DNA of 64,000 nucleotides from Typhlomys cinereus. Taxonomy: Eukaryota; Chordata; Mammalia; Rodentia; Platacanthomyidae. Position numbers and translations under genes: made by a program. Below the pieces are notes generated by a model. The model had not been told where the DNA came from and made no database searches. It saw only the letters and a list, made by a program, of their open reading frames with translations. Position 1 is the stretch's first letter, and every line of letters begins with the position of its first letter. The DNA is taken from positions 442,534 through 506,533 of the forward strand of contig JALPQD010000412.1 in the NCBI GenBank assembly GCA_023101885.1, read 5' to 3'. This document shows positions 55,595-64,000 of the stretch, one piece after another.

Positions 55595-57839
55595 AAAAGT
55601 CGAGCATAAGGCTGTATTTTAAATACTTGGGCTAAAGACCTCTTACCCAACCATCAGTCTTTCTGATCCAGGTAAGAGAGTAGATGGGGTAGATGTGGGG
55701 GAGGCTTTAGATGGCCGGCCTCTGCTACTGCTGTTGTCATAACCAGACCAGCATGTGCAGAGATCATTCTGGTTCTCTTTCCTGAAACCGCGGGGGGTGC
55801 CTGGCACCATGTTGTATTGTGGATGGTTGAGAGTCTTCCCTGTGCTCAGCATGGTCCTTACTTCGGAGAGGAAAGCGTCTTCTTGCCCTTTATGGACCGT
55901 TGGTGATCTAGACACCTTCCCCAAGAGGGTGTGCGGTGGCGGTGAATTGTGGAAGGAAACGCATTGCCTGAGCTGGTCTCACTGCTCTTCTTTGGTTTCT
56001 CTTTCTGTGCACCAACCAGGTGTTCAAGGCGTGTGGTTGGAAGATAGTGGTGATTACACTGAGTGGAAAGTCGAATACCTAGGTCAGGGAACCCTGCTGT
56101 AGGAGGGGGAGAACGGACGCCCCTTCGGGGCTCCGTCAGCATGTTCCTGTGTGTTTACGGTGCACAGCTGGAGGGCTCCGGCGCTTCTTCAGACTTAAGC
56201 CTCGGGACGTAGAAATAAACTTGACCTGTGAAGCCTGAGACTTGATCCTGTTGTGGGCTTCAGTAGCTTCGGTCCAAGGCATTTCTTTCATGATACTTGG
56301 TGAAGTAAAACCAGTTAAACAACAGTCAGCGAATGTCAAAGGAACGATACTTGGATTTGAAACCTCGTTTCTGTGTCTTACCAGTGCGTGGTTTGGATGA
56401 ATCATCGCTCTCTCTAGCTAGCCTCAGACTTTGCAATTTGTTCCTCAAGTGGTCTTAGAAAATTTCCCTTCTCTCTATTCTTCTCTTTTGCATCTTCAAC
56501 AGGAATAGCTTTCATGAGGGTTGCTGTGCAGAACAGAGATCATAAGCATGAATCTCCAAGTGTGAGTCAGGTAGGTCTATGATGAGGACGGAATGACTTT
56601 AAAAGCATTGGTGGTCTTAATTGGTGGTTAGGGCATAGGGGAGCAGGACCCCAGAATCCATCCATGCCAGGCATTGACTGAACAAAGAAGTTGGAGGCAG
56701 CTGACAATTTTGGGGGGGGGGAGTTTGGAATTTTGGAACTGCTGATCCTGGGATCATATTCATGGAGCTTAGTCCACTGCTTATGGCTAATGGCATAACG
56801 TACCTGTTGTTTATCTGGCTGTCGTGTTCTGTGGAAGCTGGTACGAGACAGACAGTAGGGATGGTTTATCTTTGCTCTTGCGTCTTCAGCCTTCTAGAAG
56901 ACTCTAGGGCTGGAAACCCTGTTATCTAAAAGCTGGGTTTGCTTGTCAGGTGGAATTGCTGACCATGGGCTGGGGGCTCCTCTTCTTTCCACAACAGCTA
57001 ATTTCGGCTTCCTCATAACGTGGGGGCTGACTTTCTCAGAGGAGTGTCTCCCAAAGACAGAAGTAGGAAGAAGCCGTCTCCTTTCTGTGTCCCAGCTTGA
57101 GAAGTCACACAGCACCCTTATCCTTTGTTCCAGGATGAAGCAGCCATAGGCTGTATTCAAAGGGAAGCAGCAGAAGCCCACAAAATAGGGATGCAAATAT
57201 ATCCCAGTGAGACTTAAGAATAGACATGCTTCTTACAGGTGGAGGAAAGTTAATCAAAAGAAGCTTTGCAGAAAAAGTGAATCTTAAACTATCCTCAGTA
57301 CTCTAAAGTGGGAGAGTGGGAGACCCAGCTGGATCCGAGACGCCCCCAACAGGCCAGTCATATGGACCCCTTAGAACACATGGTCTTTGAGTGACTTTCT
57401 AGCATTTATTTGGAAGAGGGGCAGAGCTGAGGGAGGGTAGAGGTGTGAGATGGATCCTGGCTACTTCAGAAAACATCTGTAGTCCTAGTAGTTCTGACTT
57501 GACCCCGAACTTAGAACTCACTGCTCACAGCACAAGCTCTGCGAGTCCCAGGTGGATGCGCGGAGCAAGCTTGGGAGTTGGTGTTGTACTGAGCAGGTCT
57601 CTTCAGGGGCCGCCCACAAAACAATAAAACAACATGCTGGCGACCCTCTGAGCTCTCACCAGGAGACATCCTGGCACACTCAGTGTCCCTTTATGCTATT
57701 TTCCAGGGATATTGCCTATAGGCTGTTGCTTTGGCTCTAGGATATTGGCTGTATATTTACATCTATTTACATATACATATACAAATATACATATATCTGT
57801 ATATTTACATAAATTCAGTAAAAGCCAACCAACCAACCA

Positions 57840-57888
57840 ACACACACACACACACACACATACATACATACACACATACATACATACG
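57840..57888. repeat. (CA)n / (CATA)n microsatellite
   Basis: CA repeats turning into CATACATA units, preceded by three CCAA units. Confidence 0.9.
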
Positions 57889-58069
57889 ATTAGCTTGAGA
57901 AGTTACAACTGAAAGGAATAAGACTTGCTTGCAAATTTCAAAGTCCTTTGTGCCTAAACTTAGGGGGTGATGATTCGGGAATCAGTGGTGGCAATGAAAG
58001 AACAGCCATAAAAATATGACCAAACATTGGTCATGACTTATACAGGAGGCAGAAGCCTAGAGGACTAAC

Positions 58070-58640
58070 ATAATACCACTTTACACAGTTTTAAGTGTAC
58101 AGTTCACTGGCCAAAGACCATTCACATTGTTTTGTGAATTAGCTCCACCACTCATCCAGAATTTTTTCTTCTACCAAACTACCACTGTTTACCCATTAAA
58201 CAGTAAATGCCTTCTCTCCTATTAGCCTCTTCCTGTGGCATCCATGTGTTACTTTCTGTCTCTATGAATTTGACTACTCTAGGTCCCTTATATTAATGAA
58301 ATCAGTGTTTGTGCTTTTGTGACTAGCTTATTTTCTGAGCACATTGTCTTCAAGATTCATTCACGATGTAGCGTGTGACAAGATTTCCTTCTTTGTTAAG
58401 GCTAATAATTCATCCTATGTGCCTGCCACATTTTACTTATCCATCAGTGGGCATATGGATTCCATCCTCCTTTTACTATTGTGAACACAGTGTGCAAATG
58501 TCTTGAGTCCTTGCCTCACTCTTTTTGGGCACATATCTACAAGGGAAATTCCTGAATCATGTAGTAATTCTAATTGTTTTTGAGGAGTGTCTATATAGTC
58601 TTATTTTGATTTTGACTTAAAATGGGTTTATATTATGAAT
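58070..58640 (-). mobile_element. Old L1 3' UTR fragment (antisense)
   Basis: 'actttctgtctctatgaatt', 'atgaaatcagtgtttgtgct', 'cattgtcttcaagattcatt', 'acttatccatcagtgggcat' and 'aagggaaattcctgaatcat' match in order the reverse complement of ancient mammalian L1M 3' ends. Confidence 0.8.
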
Positions 58641-59265
58641 GCACCGTTCTGATCACTTTGCAAAGCTCCTAGTTGCTATTAAAATGATTTCCATTTCTTT
58701 GTCATATTTACCCACGACCCAGGTGCTAGAGCAAAGACACTCTGTATCCTCTTTGTGTCGATGGAAATTCTTTAGGAAGCAAGGTTTGGGACTTCAGGTT
58801 CTAAACTCCAGATTTGTTTCAGAATTCTCATAGAAGGTTCAGGGCAATGAACAGAAAAGAGGGCAACCCCGACAGACTCCCTAAAAGATGGAGGTGGGGA
58901 TAAGAATAAGGATAGAGGCAGATGTGATCCAAGAACGACAATATTTTAGGGACGTGGACTTGGGGATCTTAAGGAGCTGAGTATGGAAAGACTGAAGGAA
59001 ACCACTGAATCCTTGATCTTGTGAGCAGGCGGCATTTCCCAGGTTGCTTCAGACATGAAGGCAGAGGTGGAGGAGTTATCCAAAGCTTCCTGGCTTTGTT
59101 TTTGCATACACAGCGATGTTTCCGTTATCAAATCTCCCTTGTTAAAATGGATAGCGTTCAGGATTAAGACCCCCCCTCACATATACTCCCCACTTCTACT
59201 TCTGCCTCCGCAGACCCCTCAGCCCTGCTAGAGCAGTGTTTCCAGATCTGTTTGTGTGCCGTAAG

Positions 59266-59269
<4 letters not shown>

Positions 59270-59310
<41 letters not shown>
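59270..59310. repeat. (TG)n microsatellite
   Basis: An uninterrupted TG run of about 41 nt, with no SINE body recognised beside it. Confidence 0.9.
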
Positions 59311-59313
<3 letters not shown>

Positions 59314-59624
59314 TGAGACACTACATAGGGACAATGCTGGGGGGAGATAATAGTCATATTAAGACTGTAAATGTATAAAGCAAGAAGAGCATCTGTCGTG
59401 ACTGAAGATGAATTCAGCAACAGGTCTTGCCCTCCTGCCCCCAGTCCATAATGATCATGGCATCTTTATTTTTATAAAGTCAAGTCATTTTTGCAGAGTG
59501 GAAAATTGTCTTTGATGTTATTTCTCCATTGTTTGGCTTGAGGTTTTCGGGTGGAATCCACACCGTGTGATAGCTGGGTAACCCCCAGAATTGCCCTTTG
59601 CAGATAACAGTTCTTGGGGCCCCA

Positions 59625-59666
59625 CCACCCACACACTGGGGAACAATTTCCCCAGTGTGTGGGTGG
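59625..59666. repeat. Perfect inverted repeat, 19-bp arms, 4-nt loop
   Basis: The left arm CCACCCACACACTGGGGAA (59625-59643) is exactly complementary in reverse to TTCCCCAGTGTGTGGGTGG (59648-59666), with the loop CAAT. No repeat family was recognised around it. Confidence 0.95.
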
Positions 59667-62029
59667 GTGTTTTGTTTTTTCTTTCTTTATGAGATTGAAA
59701 GAATTATGCGGGTCTTCCTGCCTAACCGGGTGCAACAGCCTTAGGGAGCGTGCCCCTCCTGGTGGGTGACCTGGGGCAATGGTGAAAGAGGAAATGGGCC
59801 CAGAAGTGGGCATCTCACTTTTAGCTCTTGCTTTCTGACATGGGGAGACCATATGACTTAACTGTGGGAATTTTACATGAGCCACTTATGCCTGTATTTC
59901 CTGAAGCACAGGACAAAAGCAGTCATTAGCCCGTAATAAATGATTTTGTTTCTTCCATTGGTTTTCTTTCTTTGATACATAAGAAAGGAATCAAATGTCT
60001 TTTATTTAATACAGTTACATGAAAGCCCACAGGGATATGACTTTTAAACAAAATCTAAAACTAATTCTTTTTTGTAATGGACTTCTACCTAACCATTTTC
60101 CTGTAGCTCCTAAGAAGAGCCAACTTTGCTGCCCACTAAAGTTTGTGCCATACTGAATATTGGCATTGTAGGGGACAACTTCCCCCCAAAGGTTGACATT
60201 TTCCAATGGATGAGGGTATGGTGGTGGGAGAGACAGAACTGGGGGACTTGTACATCCGTCACAGAGAGGTAGAAGGATATCTGCACACAGCGTAGCTACC
60301 CTTACAATGACTACGGAGACCTCGTATTAAGCAGTCATTCCAAGGCCGTATTCAGGTTTTGTTTTGAATGGCAAGAAGGAAAGGGGTCATGCACTATTGT
60401 GTTCTGGTGTAAATTAGAAGCAGAGTCTGACGTTTGCAGTTGAATCAGAAAGTTATTGAACGGACAGGTGGCATCAAGGAACTAATGAAATTGTCATCCC
60501 AAAATACAAAAGGGAGGAAAAGACAAGAAACAGGGCAATCAGGGCCATGGCATGTTGATTTCAAGCATTGGCAAATGCATAGTGACTCCCATTTGGAGCT
60601 GGTTTGATCTTGTGGAGTCAGCTGGGGGAAGCTGTTGTTCTCCAAATTTTGTAAAAATAAACAAGAATGCCTTTCTGCCCTTTTTCCCTTTCCAGGGAAT
60701 AGTTGTTTCTGTCACCAGGGCTCTGGCCGACTGCTTCATCTCTCTCTCTCTCCAACTTCACAGCGCGGCCCTGGCCAGATTTACATACAGAGTTGCCAAA
60801 AGTTATTCAACTCTGATGGTATAATCTTAAAAGCCAAGCCATCTTTTGGAATTTTGCATTTTTAAGATAACCTTTACACAAAATAATAGGAACAAAAAAC
60901 AGACTGGAGTTCTTCGTGAAGTGCTCAACCCCTAGGTTTTGGTTTAGTGTTTGTAGGTTCAAATGCTATGTTGTTGGCATGATCTGAGGAACTTAGTTGG
61001 GGCCTGGGGATGTGTCTGGAGAGTGACGAATGCTCTTCACGGTCCAGAGAAAATTAGATACATCTTTCTGTGCCCGTCCTAAAGCCCGCAAGAGGAGTTT
61101 CTTGTCTCCTATCAGGTTGGTGGCCTTATTCTTTAGGGACCTCATATGACCTCAAGCCTGCTGAGTTGGTCTTATTACCACACTCACAGGGTTGTCTCCG
61201 GGAAATCTCTTGCTTTCCAAGCAGGGGCTCTTCTTCAAACACAAATGTGATCATGCTCTTTTTTGCTGAGAAGCTTCCATGGGCTTCTATGCACATGGAT
61301 TCTGATTCTCAGCATGAGATTCAAGACCGATCCCTAGCCTGTCTCCTCTCACTAAGACTACTGATCCTTTGTACAGATCCTTGGAAGAATCAGCTTCCTT
61401 CTTCTTGTCTGTATCAGCGAAGTCCTCTTCACTTACAGTAGCCCCTTGGATGTCATCTCTTTTTTTGAAGATTTGCTAAGGATTAAGGCGTCAGGATGTT
61501 TCCACAGCACAGATCCTAACTATGTCTACTTTCTGACTGGCAGAATGTCAGCTTGTATTCCTGTCCTACAGGAAACCTCCCACATTAACACATGGCCTAT
61601 CAGGTATATCCAACCGGTAGCTCACGGGCAGCAAGCGTTTCAGGATGGTATGAATGCGGCTCAACACATTTGTAATGATAACGCTGGGTCACAATTTCGA
61701 GAGGTTGGCCAACTATAGAACCATCAACAGAACTCTGCTGTGTTGATGGATCTGGGAGGATCTAACTGGTCTTTCTTTTTTTTTTTTTTTAATGACTACT
61801 CCCTGAAAAATGACCCTTCTCTTTCAAATGATATGGTACGCGTATTGCTTTTCTTGTCAATGTGATAAGTACTTGAAAGAAGCAAGTGGAGATTTATTTT
61901 GGAAGGCCTGTTGTCAGGAGTATGAGAATGCATATTCATCTCTGTCCATAGGGAAGCAGGGAAAGGGGACGCTGGCTTCCACTTGCCTTTTCCCTTTACA
62001 TTTTTTTTTTGCTTTTTAAAATTTGTTTA

Positions 62030-63800
62030 ATGTTACATACATGAATGTAGTGACTTTATAATATTTTCAAACCTTAGTTCCAAATCCCGTCCATCCTTCT
62101 TTTCTCTTTATAACCTTTCATCTCCTCTGTGGGATTCCCTCCTGCTTTCAAATCTTGTGGCTTGTGTGACCCGCTGTGTTTCATCTTGTCAGTCTTTGAT
62201 AACGTGTTCGACTGATTCATGCTCCAGCAAGCATCCTAGATCAGTGGAAACACCAATGAGGAAAGCATCCTCCTTTGCTTCCTCATCAGCCTTAGTCCTC
62301 ATTGCTCTGGCTAGGACTTCAAGCACGATGTTGAACAGGAGTCGTGACAACGGACAGCCTTCTCTTGTTCCTGATCTAAGTGGGAATGCTTCAAGTTTTT
62401 CCCCATTTAGAATAATGTTTGCCGTAGGCTCGTCAAACATAACCCTTATTATGTTGAGATATGTTCCTTCCATTCCTGTTCTCTCCACGACTTTTACCAT
62501 AAAGGGAAGCTCAATTTTGTCAAAGGCCTTTTCTTTATCTATTGAGAGATATGATTTCTGCTTTTGAGTCTGTTAATTTGATGAATCATATTTATTGATT
62601 TACATGTGTTAAACATCCTTGAATTCCTGGAATGACCCCGACTTGATGGTGGTGTTGATTTTTTGGATTGGATTTGGTTTACAAGTGTTTTATTGAGGAT
62701 TTTTGCATCTGTGTTCATTAGTGAGCCTATAATTCTCTTTCTTTGATATGTCTTTGTTTGGTTGTGGAATCAGAGAAATACTGGCTTCATGAAAGAGTTT
62801 GGGAATAATCCTTCTTTCTCTGTTTTATGGAATAATTTGAAATATGAAGGTCTGGAAGAATTCTGGACTGAATCCATCTGCTCCTGGGCTTTTTTTAGTT
62901 GGGAGACTTGTAATTACTATTTTTATTCATTACTTGTTATTGGTCTGCTTAAAGTATTTCATCTTGAGTCAATTTTGTTAGGTCCTATGTGTTTAGAAAT
63001 TCATCAATTTCCTTAGATTAACCAATTTAAAAGAATATAAATTTTTAAAATATGCCAGAATGATTCTCTGGATTTCTCTGTTATCTGTGATTTCCCCCTT
63101 TTCGTTTCTGGTTTTATTGATTTGGATGTTCTCTTTTCTTCTTTTGACTGGTGTGGCTAAAGGTTTGCCAATCTCATTTACCTTTTCAATGAACTAGCTC
63201 ATTGATTTTTTTTTTATTGTCTTTTTCAGTTCCTATTCATTGATTTTTGCCCGGATCTCGAGTATTTCTTCCCATGTATTACTCTTAGGATTGGTTCGTT
63301 CCTGTTTTGCTAAAGCTTTCAGACGTAACATTAAGTCATTTATGCGGAATCTTTCCTTTTTTTTGATATAGGCATTTAATGCTATAAAATTTCTTCTTAG
63401 GAATTTTTTCATGTGTCCCGTAGATTTTGGTAGGTTGTGTCTCCCTTTTCATTGGAATCAAGGAATTTTTTAACTTCTTGTTTTATTTCTTCCTTGATGT
63501 ATTTCTCATTAAAAAATGTACTTATTTTCCATGAGTTTGTGTGGTTTCTGTTGTTTACTTTGTTGTAGATGTCTACCTTTATTCCATGGTGGTCAGATAG
63601 TATACAGGGAGTGATTTAAGCTTTTCTATATTTATGGAGGCTTGATTTGTGTCTCGTATATGGTCTATTTTTGAAAATGTTCCATGGGCTGAGAAGAATG
63701 TGCATTGTTTAGTGTTCGAGTGAAACATTCCATAGATATCTGTCAGGTCCAGTTGATTTATGGTTTCATTTAAATCCAATATATCTCTGCTTAGTTTATT
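62030..63800 (-). mobile_element. L1 fragment with internal deletion (antisense)
   Basis: Reading leftward from 63780: the endonuclease part of ORF2 (residues such as LDLTDIYGMFHSNTKQCTFF), then sequence up to the reverse transcriptase segment PLRSGTREGCPLSRLLFNIV (about 62390-62330). The frame then leaves L1 homology before the FADD block and runs into a 3'-end-like sequence (62030-62200). Multiple stops and shifts make it non-functional. It belongs to a different and older group than the L1 at 38-44 kb. Confidence 0.7.
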
Positions 63801-63810
63801 TTTTATTTTC

Positions 63811-63817
63811 TGTGTGT

Positions 63818-63913
<96 letters not shown>

Positions 63914-64000
63914 CAGAGGGCACTGTGTGTCCCTGTGGAGGCCAAGTGTGACTTGGGGAATCATCGTGGATTGCTTCTACCTTCTTTGCTGCCATTTCTG
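63811..64000 (-). mobile_element. (TG)n(AG)n and family B SINE, cut by window end
   Basis: A compound microsatellite (63811-63911) is followed by 'tcagagggcactgtgtgtcc' and 'gattgcttctaccttctttg', the tail-side half of a family B SINE. It was inserted into the L1 at 62030-63800. The head lies beyond the window. Confidence 0.8.

Noticed and set aside
61070..61441. 123-codon open frame in unique sequence
   Set aside because: No recognisable domain, no splice-bounded conservation that I can see, and the composition is like the surrounding intron.

Overview
The window is intronic and exonic DNA of a mammal, most likely a non-murine rodent. It carries one recognisable protein-coding gene on the plus strand: part of ACOXL (acyl-CoA oxidase-like). 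The rodent assignment rests on B1-like 7SL SINEs, B2/B3-like tRNA-derived SINEs whose head begins GGGGCTGGAGAGGTGGCTCA, ERVL-MaLR-type LTRs and dense (TG)n and (GA)n microsatellites. The species cannot be fixed from sequence alone. No bacterial, phage or CRISPR content is present.

Eight consecutive ACOXL exons can be placed with canonical AG/GT borders and a continuous frame: 3769-3852, 5297-5383, 5944-6042, 10681-10795, 11227-11313, 12874-12946, 17137-17269 and 52629-52663. Together they give about 237 codons, from the end of the N-terminal domain through the TERGHGSN flavin/substrate region to the motif LGLTIAIRYSH. The true start codon and the C-terminal half, including the expected catalytic glutamate exon, lie outside the window or were not found. 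Seven exons sit in the first 17.3 kb. The eighth is only 35 nt and follows a 35.4-kb intron.

The rest is intron filled by retroelements. The large intron contains a nearly full-length LINE-1 in antisense (about 38.0-44.4 kb; ORF1 open, ORF2 broken by one stop and one frameshift), two 5'-truncated relatives (31.0-31.6 and 32.6-34.1 kb), several MaLR-type LTRs and many SINEs. Older L1 fragments lie around 14.7-16.6, 37.5-45.4 (the host of the young L1), 58.1-58.6 and 62.0-63.8 kb.

The most noteworthy signals are retrotransposition scars: a SINE-LTR chimera flanked by a single 17-bp target-site duplication and ending at the LTR polyadenylation site (15.6-16.3 kb), and two L1 copies with different 3' transductions. 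Also of note are a six-copy 34-bp minisatellite with a GC box in each unit upstream of the first placed exon, splice-donor consensus sequences in the L1 5' UTR, a perfect 19-bp-arm hairpin at 59.6 kb, and a consensus CTCF-type site at 23.3 kb. I found no new multi-gene system.
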